Assembly: GCA_018350325.1 (NCBI GenBank) | Contig: JAEVLN010000012.1 | Coordinates: 1,881,991-1,945,990, forward strand | DNA: 64,000 nt | Origin: Globodera rostochiensis | Taxonomy: Eukaryota; Nematoda; Chromadorea; Rhabditida; Heteroderidae | Direction: 5' to 3' | Part shown: positions 35,020-46,199 of the stretch, piece by piece | Position numbering within the stretch: position 1 is the stretch's first letter | Layout of the letters: each line of letters opens with the position of its first letter | Translations under genes and position numbers: made by a program | The notes under the pieces: model-generated | Database searches by the model: none | Seen by the model: only the letters and a program-made list of their open reading frames with translations | Told to the model about the DNA's origin: nothing

Positions 35020-36203
35020 TTTTTGGGTGAATGGGCGGCCGATTGGATTAACTTTGACGACGTTTAAACTTTAAACGTATGAAAGAAAGATTGCGTGAGC
35101 CTTGGATATGAAAAGTGAAGCTTTAATATGTAAAACAAAGAAACTCAAAATTTGAATAACATAAAGTGATGAAGAAATGAAAAAATGATGAGAAACGACA
35201 AAACATTCTCTATTTTATACATACTGTCTAGTGAGGTCATTTTAAAATTTTTGTTGTGTAAGAAAAGTAATGATTAAGAATGTTTTTGGATGAAATTAAT
35301 TTAAATAGGTTAATTAATTAAACAAAGAATAATAGTATTTTTATACAAAATCGTACCCTTTTAAATATGAGAATAATTTTGGAAATTATTTTTTTTTTAA
35401 ATTAAGAATGTTTTTGGATGAAATTAATTTAAATAGGTTAATTAATTAAACAAAGAATAATAATATTTTTGTACAAAATCGTACCCTTTTAAATATGAGA
35501 GTAATTTTGGAATTTTTTTTTTCTTAAATTAAGAATATTTTTGGATGAAATCAATCAGTTTAAGCCCATTCTGTAAGCATAAAGCATTTATAAACACAAA
35601 TGATTAGTGAACAAAAACATATCATTCAATTAGAAACGGAAAAATAAAATTTCCTCAATTTTCACTGATCGGAGAACAAAATTTGCAATTTAAAAATATG
35701 CAACGGCACTTCTTTAATTAGGGGTTGCCAATTCTTTAATCCAGGGTTCAAAAAAAATTCATCTGTTTAAACAGTAGGGCGATCTAACAGAATTTGTGAG
35801 GAAAAATTTTTATTGTGATAAAAACCCGAAAAGGTCCCCCCCCCTATGGTTTTGTACCCCCCCCCCCCCCCCCAAATAAAGAAGTGCCTATACAAGACGG
35901 AAGGGCACTTATTATAGTAGCTAATTTGTAAGAAAAAAAGGGCATTTGCGGGAGGTTTGAGATCGCTGGAAGAAAATGGATTACGCCCGGGGGGACGGAC
36001 GTTTCTGCTACTCTGGCGCTTCTCTTGCCCATTATCTCGGCCGCGTGCCAAACAGTCTCTCGTACCATTCTGTCCGCCTGGCGCCCTCCCCAAAGGTGCG
36101 CACTTTTCCTCCTACGAGTCGATGCCTTTTGAGAAGAAAGCGCCAAATTTAAATGCTTCTTCCATTGGGCTTGACCAAATGAGAAGCCATCTCTGATCAG
36201 TGA
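35020..36203. other. Intergenic, AT-rich with tandem duplication and G/C runs
   Basis: Holds the upstream region of the E2 gene, a 128-bp tandem duplication (35274-35552) and C runs at 35837-35843 and 35859-35873. No gene seen. Confidence 0.5.
35274..35552. repeat. 128-bp tandem duplication with partial third copy
   Basis: Two near-identical AT-rich copies start with TTAAGAATGTTTTTGGATGA at 35274 and 35402; a third begins at 35529 and stops after about 24 bases. Confidence 0.93.
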
Positions 36204-36595
36204 TCAGCACCTGAGGCCCATTGGTGTAGCAAATCTGTGGCCGGCCAACGACTTTTTGGTGGTCGAAGTGATCGGAACCGCGTCAATGAACACGCCCGCG
36301 CTGTAGTCCGGATAGTCGTAGTCGAAGGGTGGCACCGCTGCAAGGGCAGAGAGGCTTTAGCAGGGAGAGGTAGGGGTTGATCAGAAAGAAGAAAAAGCTG
36401 ATTTTCGAGTGATCAGAGTTCGGTATGTTCAAAAAACCCCCAAAAAACGGCGTGGAAAACACTCCAATAAAAACCTTTTGAGGTTGACGGCTTCTGTTGG
36501 CCGTGGAAGTGCTTCAGACTTTTAACAGCCGTGTCAATTGGTGGCACAATCAGCAAAAAAGTGCCAACGACGAGAAAAAGAAACTCCGAGGGCAT
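36204..36595 (-). CDS. Small secreted protein, VFIDAVP family, copy B
   Basis: Family unknown. Exon 1 (36475-36595) encodes a signal peptide, MPSEFLFLVVGTFLLIVPP, then a basic linker ending in KPSTSK. A phase-1 GT-AG intron (36338-36474) follows. Exon 2 (36204-36337) encodes VPPFDYDYPDYSAG directly followed by VFIDAVPITSTTKKS and a short tail ending GLRC. The total is about 84 aa. The acidic Tyr-rich block before the motif (DYDYPDY) is shared with copy E. The two exons join without any frame conflict and both splice sites are normal, so I consider it a real gene. Confidence 0.75.
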
Positions 36596-38409
36596 TTTCC
36601 TGGGGGTTTAATTTTGAATTTCTTAAATTGGACAAAATGGAATGTTTTTACATGAAATTTGATATGAATCAAAATGAAGAAAATTGCTGAGTTTCCACTT
36701 TGTGTGCGCTCATTCTCCGGGTGGTACCCCCCCCCCCCCCGGGGGTTTCTTTCATTTTGTCTGTTTGAATTGGACCCCCAAATTTGGAGACAAAAAAATG
36801 TTTGGGGAATGTGATAAGCGGGGGAAAACCAAAGCAAAAACTCACCGAATTTCCTTCGACTACACAAAAAGAGAGAGAAAAATTACATTTTTACAATTCA
36901 TGGAAAGCTTTTCGATTCAAAAATTGACTTTTGTCGGGAAAACTTTTCGCTGAACTTTTGGAAAAATGCCATCACAATTCCCACCCCCGGGGCATACCGA
37001 ACAATGCTTTTATAGAAGAAGCATTTTTTGTGTTTGTAAAAGCATTGTATTGGACGGCGGCTTACAACCTTTTTGTGCCTTTGGCGTGTTGGGGGCCGGC
37101 CGAGTGCCAACGTTGCAAATGGGAAAGGTGCCAAGAAAGGGGGGGGGGACGACTTTTGTGCCTTCCCTTTTTTGTCCATGGAATGGACGAACAAAAAACG
37201 TGACGGCAGTTGCCATTAATTAACTTTACAAATTACATATAATGCCATAAGCTTTTGCAAAACGACCAAAAGTTGGGTTCGGCATTGGCACAAATGCGGT
37301 GGCGTTGGCCGCCGCCATATTAAAACTTTTAATGCAAAAACGAAGGGAAGGGGGGGGGCAAAAAGAATTGGAAATTGGGGGGGGGGGAAAGTGATCTGAT
37401 CGATGGTCACCACTCTCTGGGGGCATCCCCCGCGGGGCAAATGGAATGCCCCCAAAAGTTTGTTGCCCAAAGGTGTGCATTGGTCGAATGGTTGACCCAC
37501 AAAAAAGACGCGGAACAATCGACGGAGGGGGCGATTGGATGGGCGGACGGATTGGGGTCATCCTTCGCCTCCCCCCGCCCCCCCCCATTTGGAGTCCGTC
37601 CCATTGTGCCGTGGCACTTCTTCCCGGTGGGCTGGCACCGATGGACTATGACCCCCCCCCCCCCAGCGCTCAAAGTTCGTCCGCTCCGGGGGGGGAGGGG
37701 GTCATCGCCCCCAATCATTTTGGGTGGCGTACGGTACAATAAATTGGAGGTTTTTGGAGTTTTACGGTGGCAGCGATTTGCGCAAATGCAACAAAATGTC
37801 AAAAATGAGGTAAATTTCAACACTTTGCACCCAAAACAACTTAACACCATTTGCTTTATTGAGCAACAAAAAGTTGGCACAATGCCAAAAACAACAAACG
37901 GACAACAAATTTGAATTGAATTTGTCAAGGGAATCAAAAGTTAGTTCTCTTTTTAATTCAAAGAATTTTATTGAACCAAAGACAACAAAAACAAAAATGG
38001 TATTTATTGGGCAACAAAAAATGCGTCAAAAAAGCTCAATGGGCGGGCAGGAGCAGAGATCAGATCACAGCAGCGGGGGGACACGGGGAAAGGACGGCGA
38101 TCGGAGGGTTTTTTGGCGGTTGATCAGTGATTTGTGAAGATCGGAGGATTTTTTGGTTAATTGATCAGTGATTTGTGAAGATCGGAGGATTTTTTGGTTA
38201 ATTGATCAGTGATTTGTGAAGATCGGAGGATTTTTTGGTTAATTGATCAGTGATTTGTGTGAATGTTTTGATTGGCCAGTCGGCGGAGGGTCGGCGACGA
38301 CCAATCGGCTCAATTTCGCTGTGCAAATTCCATCTCAAGCCACCACAGATCGTCCGAAAATTTGCGCAATTTTTCAGATAAATGCCTTAAAATTCGAAAA
38401 ATTCAAATT
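36596..38409. other. Intergenic, G/C-run-rich
   Basis: 1.8 kb with C and G runs (36727-36744, 37351-37387, 37651-37664). Frames here are low-complexity. The right end holds a 41-bp tandem repeat. No gene seen. Confidence 0.5.
38099..38258. repeat. 41-bp tandem repeat, four copies
   Basis: Unit GATCGGAGGATTTTTTGGTT plus AATTGATCAGTGATTTGTGAA. The first copy differs by TTGGCGGTTGATC, the others are almost identical. It lies just downstream of copy C. Confidence 0.93.
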
Positions 38410-38875
38410 TTAAAAAAAAAACGAATTTTTGGACCTTTTTGTGTTGTCAAAAGCTTTTCCATTGGCTGTTGAAGTGATTGGCACCGCGTCAATGAACACG
38501 CCGGAGCTGTAATCGGTGTTGTCCCGGTGATGCAGGTGATCAGAGGCTGAAACTGATCCAAATTGAAACTGATCAGAGGCTGAAAGTGATCCAAAATGAA
38601 CCAAAATGAAACTGATCCAAATTGAAACTGATCAGAGGCTGAAAGTGATCCAAAATGAACCAAAATGAAACTGATCAGAAGCTGAACTGCTCCAAAATGA
38701 TCCAAAATAAAACTGATCCGAGCGTATATGAAAACGCCCCAGGGGAAAGTGCCCAAATGCCCTTCTGACCTTTTTGCCGATCTCTGCGCAATGTCCGTCC
38801 ACTGCCAAAGGTTAAAAAGCATCCGCCGATGAACAAAATGCTGAGAAAAATTGCTAAGCACGGAAAGGCAGCCAT
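38410..38875 (-). CDS. Small secreted protein, VFIDAVP family, copy C
   Basis: Family unknown. Exon 1 (38770-38875) encodes a signal peptide, FPCLAIFLSILFIGGCFL, then a basic stretch RTLRRDRQK. A phase-1 GT donor (AAAG|GTCAGAA) opens an intron filled with GATCC/GATCAG repeats. The acceptor nearest the motif is at 38547-38548, and exon 2 (38410-38546) gives SDHLHHRDNTDYSSG then VFIDAVPITSTANGKAF and a tail ending in three Phe. Several identical CAG acceptors lie in the repeat, so the exon 2 start could be further upstream. The core GVFIDAVPITST is identical to copy B. Confidence 0.72.
38550..38735. repeat. Imperfect repeats in the intron of copy C
   Basis: Repeated words such as AAACTGATCAGAGGCTGAAA and GATCCAAAATGAACCAAAAT. 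Each unit carries the same candidate splice acceptor on the minus strand. Confidence 0.85.
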
Positions 38876-39025
38876 TTTAATTTGCTTAAATTGCTAATCA
38901 TTTTTGGGCCACAAAAACGTAAAAAAGGAGGGGGGGGGGGAGGGTTTGCAGCCTAAAAATATGCTGGGGAAAGCAATTCCCTGAAAATCAAAAGGCAAAA
39001 AGGGAAACTGAAACTGATAAGAGAA

Positions 39026-39216
39026 AGAGTGTGCAAAAGGAGAGAAAGGCAAAGAAAAAAAAGAAAGAGAAAGTGTACAAGAAGAGAGAGAGAAAGGGGA
39101 GAAGAGGGGGGGTGGAGAGAGAGGGGGGTGGAAAGAGAGAGAGAGAGGGGGGGGGGGGGTGGGAGAGAGGGGGGAGAGAGAGGAGAGAGGGGGGGGGGGC
39201 AACGGGAAGTTAAAGT
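39026..39216. repeat. Polypurine (GA/G-rich) tract
   Basis: About 190 bp, almost only A and G on the plus strand, with GAGAGAGA and runs of up to 12 G. Confidence 0.93.
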
Positions 39217-40353
39217 GGGGGTAAAAAAGCACGGGAGGTCATAAAATTGAAAAATATCGCCAAACTTTAAATAGCGCCACGAGGCCGCGGTTGTTCTTTG
39301 GCCTGAGGGGGGGGGGGGGGGGAATGTTTTGGAGTTGTGCCCGCGGGGGTCATTCGATTGTCACGTTTTTTTTTGTTGCTTGGGTTTGGGATTCCGTCCG
39401 TTTATTCCAACAGAATATTTTTGCAAATCTATTTCTTGTCAAAAAAAAATAGTCTTTTGAGATTAGAGAGGACACGGACATTAAATGGGGTGATCGGATC
39501 GCGGAGTTTGTGGGGGGGGCGGGGGGAAGGCGACCATTTTGTGCTTCCCATTCTGCAGAAATCGAACAAAAAACATTCACCACCACCCGCAAGGCGCGGA
39601 AGAAAGTGAAGAAAGAATTTGTGGGGGGGGGGGTGGGGGCTGACGATGAAAGTGGCGGAGTTTGGGTGGTGGGGTGAAGGTCATCCCCCGGGGGGGGGGG
39701 GGGGGGGGTCCCCCACCCGTGAGACCCCCGGGGGGTGGGGGCGGGTGCCTCCCCGTCCGGCTGACCGTCCAACCGATCGGCCGACAGTTGCGCAACAGGC
39801 GGAACAAAAACGCCGGCGGGGGGGGGGGGGGGGCAAAACAACGCAAAGAACATTTTCTTTTGGCGCCGAAAGGTCGCCGCACAATAAATGCAAAAACGGC
39901 GGGCGGAGAGCGTTCAATTAACCGGACAAATTTCGCAACCGAAGGAATTTTTGGAGGGAGGCCAAGGGAAAGGGAAGGCAAAAGGCTCCCGAGGGTTCTT
40001 TTGACAATAAAATGAGTCACACCGGTGAGGGTGGGGCGACTTGGGGGGAAGAAGACACAGAGCAGTCAATCGTCCCGGTGCCGGCCAGCACCGGAAGGGA
40101 AAGGGAACGGCGGGGGGGGGGGACAAATGGGGGGCAAATGGTTGCGCAACGGAAAGTGCGGCGTCGAAGAAGAAGGGGAGCCCGGGAGGGGGGGGGGTGT
40201 ACCTGATGAATAATCGGGGGGGGGGCCATCAACTCTTTCCAATTAATGATCTGCTGAGCTCCGGAAACACTTTTTGCGGGAGGGGGGGGGGCAGAAACTT
40301 CTCTAATTACCCTGATCAGAGATTGCTCCATGTGTGGGCGCTGATCGAGTGAC

Positions 40354-40373
40354 GTGTGTGTGTGTGTGTGTGT
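40354..40373. repeat. (GT)n microsatellite
   Basis: Ten GT units on the plus strand. Confidence 0.92.
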
Positions 40374-41072
40374 CGGTGGTGGTGTGGCTCTGCCCAGCAC
40401 TGAAAAAGGGCGGTGCGCACCGCGCATTGGATTGCTGCTGCAGCCCCCCAATTTTGGACATCGTTTTTGGGAAATGTCTCCCCGCAGGGCATGGCACCGC
40501 CGGGGACCGAACCGGGCGTAACAAAAAGTCAAAAGTGTGGGGGGTTTGGTGGTTGTTCTTTCGCATCCATTGTGACCCAAAACTTATCGTCGGACTCATC
40601 GCTTTGTGAATGGAAAGCGCCGCCTTTCCCACTTAACCCCCGGGGGGAATTGTCTGCCCACCCTCAACAATTGGGTCATTCTGACCGGGTAACTCCCCCC
40701 CCCCTTCCCTCCCCCCATTCATTCGCCCATCGGCATGGGTTGACCCGCTTTATGGGAGTGACGGGGAGGGGCGATGCCGTGGCATCTCCCGGCACCTGGC
40801 ACCGAACGAACTGACGGCGCTGCTGACATCATAATTATGGCAATTCTTTCATAAATTGCTTTTGAAGCAATAAAACTCTGAAACTCATTAATGTGAAAAA
40901 TGCTAACAAATCAATTACATTATTCATTTAGTTTTATCGTTTCATCAAATTCAAAATTTAAAACTGCAAAAGCGACCATTTTCTCTCAACTTTTGCCTTC
41001 AAGCGGAGGAATGATGCCTTGAGGGAAAATGGCATTTCAATTGCAAATTAACTACCATCAAAAGCACCCGAC

Positions 41073-41336
41073 TTATTTTGACTCTGTCGTCACATTCGCC
41101 AAGATGGGAATCGCATCGACGAACACCTCCGAGTTGTAGCAGTACGGGTCCGTGTAGCTGCAGTTTGAACTGTCCATCTCGTCCACCTCAGGCGTCGACT
41201 GCTGGAGGGGCCGAGTCCAATCATTTTCATTTTGCTGATGCCGTCGATGTCGCGGCATACCCATCACCGACACAAACACGACAAGTCCAAGCAGTACAGC
41301 GAAGCTGGGGAAAAATGCCCGACACATGTGCAGCAT
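41073..41336 (-). CDS. Small secreted protein, VFVDAIP family, divergent copy D
   Basis: Family unknown. A single open frame from Met at 41336 (or 41327) gives a signal peptide with core FFPSFAVLLGLVVFVSVMG. A basic MPRHRRHQQ and an acidic DEMDSSNCSYTDPYCYNS follow, then EVFVDAIPILANVTTESK and the stop at 41073. It differs from the other copies: no intron is needed, the residue before VF is Glu instead of Gly, and two Cys flank the Tyr-rich block (CSYTDPYC). A glycosylation site (NVT) follows the motif. The frame is open upstream to 41507, so an earlier start is possible. Confidence 0.68.
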   Translation of the reverse strand: MLHMCRAFFPSFAVLLGLVVFVSVMGMPRHRRHQQNENDWTRPLQQSTPEVDEMDSSNCSYTDPYCYNSEVFVDAIPILANVTTESK

Positions 41337-42779
41337 CTGATCAGAATTCACTCTCAAATTGATTACAAAATGTTTGAAGAACAATTTTTGTGCCATGGCG
41401 GTAATGTTTATGAGTTTTAAAGTGCATTTAAATCGCTGATTTCTGTGCATAAAACACATGGACCGATCTTTAGGCATTCTTTTGAGGGCTTTGATCCTGC
41501 TGATCAATCCGAATGTTTAAATATTGCGCTTGATCAGGCTGTGAATCGCATAATTCCATCGTCCCCCCTCCCGAGGCGCTCATCTGGCATGATCGGCTGA
41601 TCTCCTCCCATATGCCGCCATAATTCCTTTGATCAATCCATCTCGCCCACGGGCAAAAACATCTGTCGGCCGCTTTGATCGAAATGTCCAAACAAAAAAA
41701 AGAGTTTAAGCTCACGGCGAAAAGTTCACGTTTGTTTCTTTTCTCACCAAACAAAAAGTACCGTATATCCGTCAACCAACCACCCGTTACGGTATGTTCT
41801 AGTTTGATCACCCCGTCGCATACTCACAAATCAGAGAGAGAGAGGCATCATCACACAACTAACATTTTGTGTGTGTGTAAAGCGACCCCCGTTTCCCCTC
41901 CGGGGGTTTTGTCCTTCGACGACATCGCGCATCAATCCATCACAACAAAACGATTCTGACAGATCGCGCGGATGGGCGGCGGTGGGGGGGGGGGGGGGGG
42001 GGAATGATCGCATCGCGGGGGGAGGGACACGGAGGGGACAATAAAATGGTAATAAAACCCTCAAAATTCTTTCGGTGTTTGGCAACATTTTGCGAAAAGT
42101 GAACAAATTGAGAAAATGATACTAATTAATATTATTAAGCTTTTTACCGTATCCAATCAAATAAATATTGACAAAACGATTTGATTAAATTAATTTGTAC
42201 ATCATTATGGCACATAGGCAATTAGCGAATCACTGCGACGGCAATTTGTACATTTGGCGATGGGAGGGGGGGGGGGCAATTACGGCAAGGACAGAGATCG
42301 GAATGAACGAATCGAAAAAAAGAATTTGGGGAGGAGAGGGCTCTCTATAATATGTTTCATGGGTTCAGAAGCGAGAAGGATGACCATATCAATCAGCCGA
42401 GGATCAGAAAGCACGGATCAGAGTCAACCTGATCAGACTTTTAGATCAGGGTTAGCCGTGATCAAACAGCACGGACCAGGATCAACCTGATCAGACTTTT
42501 AGATCAGGGTTAGCTGTGGGATCAGGGTCAACCTGTCAGGATTAGCCCGTCCAGTCCGTTGCTGAACCCGAATGAAAGCATGCAAAATTATGCGTGTGTC
42601 AGTCGATGCTATGCCGGCTCCTAATGACGTAAGCGGTCAGCGATCGATTACAGTAACGGCGACCCCACGGCACGCTCATCTCCGCTCCGGTCTGAACAAA
42701 GCCTCGTACCATTCCCTCCGCGCTTTTGACTCGTCGAAAAATTTGCGCAATTTTCTTGTCGGATACCTAAAACGGCATT
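41337..42779. other. Intergenic with TGATCAG-rich repeats
   Basis: Includes a G run at 41985-42002, a 16-base-scale GT/TG stretch at 41866-41877 and the repeat at 42411-42535. No gene seen. Confidence 0.45.
42411..42535. repeat. Tandem repeat, two units of about 60 bp
   Basis: Two copies containing CAACCTGATCAGACTTTTAG and ATCAGGGTTAGC, followed by a partial third (GGGTCAACCTG). Confidence 0.88.
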
Positions 42780-43138
42780 TTATCTCACAAAATTCGCAAT
42801 TTTGTGTGCCAACCTGTTCGTCCTTTGGTATGCCTTTCCGTCGTCGGACGACGTTTTTTTGGCGGACTTTTCAATTGTTGGCACCGCGTCAATGAAAACG
42901 CCGATGCTGTAGTCGTCGTCCACGCGGTAGTCGTAGTCGTCGTCCGACTTTTTGAGGTGGTGATCTGCTGAATGGCATTTGTTTAATAAATTGTTTAAAC
43001 CCTTCCAGTGATTGTGCCACCTTTTTTCGACTCTTTTTGATGATGCCGCGGGTTGGCCCCGGGGGCGGCGGACGAAAGTGCTGCAAAAAGGCAAAGGGCG
43101 AACAAAGCCGCCAAACGAATTGTGACGGAAGAAAACAT
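42780..43138 (-). CDS. Small secreted protein, VFIDAVP family, copy E
   Basis: Family unknown; the clearest member. Exon 1 (43021-43138) encodes a textbook signal peptide, IRLAALFALCLFAALSSAAP, then a basic RHHQKESKK. A 53-bp phase-1 GT-AG intron (42968-43020) follows. Exon 2 (42780-42967) encodes KKSDDDYDYRVDDDYSIG, then VFIDAVPTIEKSAKK and a tail of about 30 residues. Dibasic KK pairs lie on both sides of the acidic Tyr-rich block and motif, which would allow proprotein cleavage. Total about 101 aa. Splice sites, frame and domain order match copies B and C. Confidence 0.78.
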
Positions 43139-46100
43139 TGGCCGGCCGGGGGCAATTCGAAACAAAAAATTATGGAGAAGACGGACTGATTTTTGTTCCT
43201 AAATTTATGGGGATTTTTTTTTATTTTGTCGAGATTTCGTAGCAATTGTTCGAGTCGAGATTGGGTGGGGGCCGATCAGTGAAAGAAAGTGAAACGAACG
43301 ACCCTTTGGGGGCCAATTCAATCGAAAGGGAAAATTGCGGGCGATTCGCTTCCGTGTTAAACAAATTGAGTTAATTTTGGAACATTTTCATTTTGTTATT
43401 ATGACAAATTGAAATTAATCAAACCAACGAATTATCAAAAAGAATGAAAGAAATGATTTTATTTGGGCAAAATGTGTCTTTTGGGGGGGGGGGGCAACGG
43501 GCGGCGGGGGCGGGGGCGGGGGCCACGCCCCATCATATGGCAACAATTTGACGCCCCCCCCCACCAAAAGTTGGAGGAACTCTCTAACAAATTCCGGAAG
43601 CCTATTGGATAGAATGGAGAGCTCAATCACTTATCTTTTTTCTTTCAATTTTGTAAATTCCGCGAATTTCACTGTCAAAGTCTGTCGGGGGTGTGGGGTG
43701 GGGGTGGGGGATTATTGATCAGCCGGACATAATTTTGAGGAGAATTAAATATGCTGATCAGGGGGTGTGAAGCAAGTTTGAGGAATTGGGGGGATTACTC
43801 ATCAGCAAAGGACGGTTTGGTGGGGACTTGGAATTACTGATCAGCAGAAGGGGAAGGCGCCGGAGGGGACGAGACATTTCCCCCATTTTCTTCGAAAGGT
43901 GTTAAATGTGATGGGGGGGGGGGGGGACGGACAAATTACATATCGTCGCAGCATTCAAAGTCCAACCGAGCAAAAACAAAAACATATTATTTAACGGATC
44001 CATCGCCGCCGGCGCCGTTCCGTCCGTTTTTATTGGAAAAGAAATGCCGCGGAAAATGGCGAAGGCCAAAAAACAATGGAACGAAGGTCGTAACGGTGGG
44101 GGGGCGCATCAAATTGGGAGGTGTTCGGGTTGTTTGTGCAACCCAAAAGCGGGGGGGGGGGACGAAGGTCACCCCACCAGTGGTCAGAGAACAATTCCTT
44201 TAAGTTGAAAAACACGTGGACCGTTTTTCCTCAATCACAATTTCTTTTGAAATCTGATCGGATCCTGATCGCCTGTTGATCGGCATTTTCCCAACTTGCT
44301 TACTTTGATGCCGACCCCTCGCCACTTTTTTACGGTAGCGAGTCGGGCTGGGATAAAAGTAGCGAGTTTTTTTCGCTTTTACAGAGTTGGCGGACCGCCG
44401 ACCCTACCGAAAGGAGTGATCGGTGATCGGAACCCCCCCTCCCCCCCCCCCCTCCGATCAGGAAAGAAAGCCGGTGAAGACAGAGATTAATTATGTCGAA
44501 AAAGACGAATCCATTCAGACTTTCTATGCCTTTCCAGTAAGCATAAATGTTGGGGACGGCCGCGGGTTGGACGCGTTGACTGTGTTCAAGTCGGGTTTAT
44601 GTCTGGTCCCCCCCCCCCAATTTACGATCTGATCGGAATGGACAACCGCCCCCCTCCCGTCCCCCCCCCCATTTGTGGAACCCAACCGAACGCTCGCAAC
44701 ATTTTGTTGCCCCAAAGCGTCATCTGATCACATGCCGACAAAATGGGAATGGTGATGATGTTGATCAGTTAGGAAATGGCCCCAAAATGATTGATGAAGG
44801 TCGTCTTCTTCATTCATTCATTGAGCCAACTTTTTTTCTTCTTTTTTACCCGCCGATTCAATGGCCATTTATTTATTTGGTTGTTTTGCTGGGAATTGTT
44901 TCCAAAAAGTTGAAACCCGCGGGCGTTTAAACTTTGAAAACTTTTCCTCCAAAACACTGACGGAAAATGTTGCTGATCAAAAACGGAAAGACAAATGCTT
45001 TCATAAGTTTCATAAACGTCGCCCCCCCCCCCCCCCGCCTTTTGCGGCAGCGTTTAGTGAATAAAAAAGGGGAATAACAAACATTACTAATAAAAAAGTG
45101 ATTAAAAAAGTAATCATTATAAATGATTAAGGACATTGTTCGTTTTTGTGATCTATTCACCGGCGGGTTAAAGCAGGGGGGGGGGGGAAGTGGAGATGAT
45201 ATACCTAGCGGGCATAATTAGCAGATCATTAAATGAAAGTGAAAGTGGCGACGGCACAAAATGTTGCGCATATATTTACATTTGGAGGTCGTCGGAAGAG
45301 CTTTTGCGCTTTGCCTTTGTCCGTCCGTCCGACGATTTCGCCGCCTCCCCTTCTGTTGCTACAGCTGCAGCTGATCAAAGTTGCACAAGGGTCGGGCGGA
45401 TGTCGGCTTTTGTGGGATATATAAGGAGGGGGGGGGGGAAATCCGGATTGGATTTGGGGGATGGCGTGCATTGACCCCCCCCCCCCAACATTATCCATCT
45501 TCGCGCCTCGTCATCCCCCCCCCAACCCCAAGCCCAACCCATGCTCATCGTCATTCGTCATTTCAGCATAATCAACTTGATGATGCTCCTCCCTCCTCTC
45601 AACCAAAAACTCCCCTCCCCCCCCCACCCCCCGCCCTTCCAGACCAAAGATGCTGGGGCTGCTCTGATCATCCAACCAATCCCCCCCCCCCCCCCAATGA
45701 TGCGCGCATCCTCGCAGCCTCCGCCGCTCCTCTGACGGTGTCTCTGTCACTGGAAGACACAAAACGCCTCGGGCAACGATCGGAGGGCGCGATTGGGACG
45801 GACGGACGGACAGAAGAGGAGAGACTTGCGTGATCAATTATGTACAGCTGCAGGGAACGAGATTTTGTGCAAGCGAATGCTGTTTGGATGCCCTGGAGGG
45901 CGGGAGATCCAACAAAGGCCTAAGGGCGTTTGGGGATGGGTGGACGAATTGGCACCGTGGACAGCCGAGAAACGATTTGGGGAGGGGGTTTGCAAGCCTT
46001 CACATGAGACCAAGTTTTACTGCAATAATTGAGTCTGAGAAAGGTTACCGGACCAGAAATGTTTAAGGAGGACCCCCTTTTTAAGAATGATAAAATCAAA

Positions 46101-46199
46101 AAATACACAAACAAATTGCGCATTGCGGGAGAGGAGTTTTTTTCAAATTTAATTCAGTTTTTATTATAAATTACTATGAAGCAGCATATTCAAATCAAA
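43139..46199. other. Long intergenic region rich in G/C homopolymers
   Basis: 3 kb with many G or C runs (43483-43493, 43914-43926, 44448-44452, 45022-45035, 45471-45486, 45679-45694). No frame has a recognisable domain and the VF[IV]DA[VI]P motif does not recur here. Nothing called. Confidence 0.5.

Larger units (their letters stand above)
38876..41072. other. Intergenic with polypurine tract and many G runs
   Basis: 2.2 kb. Contains a purine-only-like tract (39026-39216), very long G runs (39308-39322, 39690-39708, 39819-39832) and a (GT)n microsatellite at 40354-40373. Long frames across these runs are Pro/Gly low complexity; no gene is called. Confidence 0.5.

Noticed and set aside
37375..37937. 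Frames of 176-179 residues on both strands
   Set aside because: Low-complexity sequence across G and C runs, no recognisable domain and no sign of exon structure.
39029..39244. Arg/Glu/Gly-rich frame
   Set aside because: Direct translation of the polypurine tract.
44673..44930. Plus-strand frame with hydrophobic FLLFYPPIQWPFIYLVVLLG
   Set aside because: No family match, no splice-supported partners and no VFIDAVP motif; likely chance.
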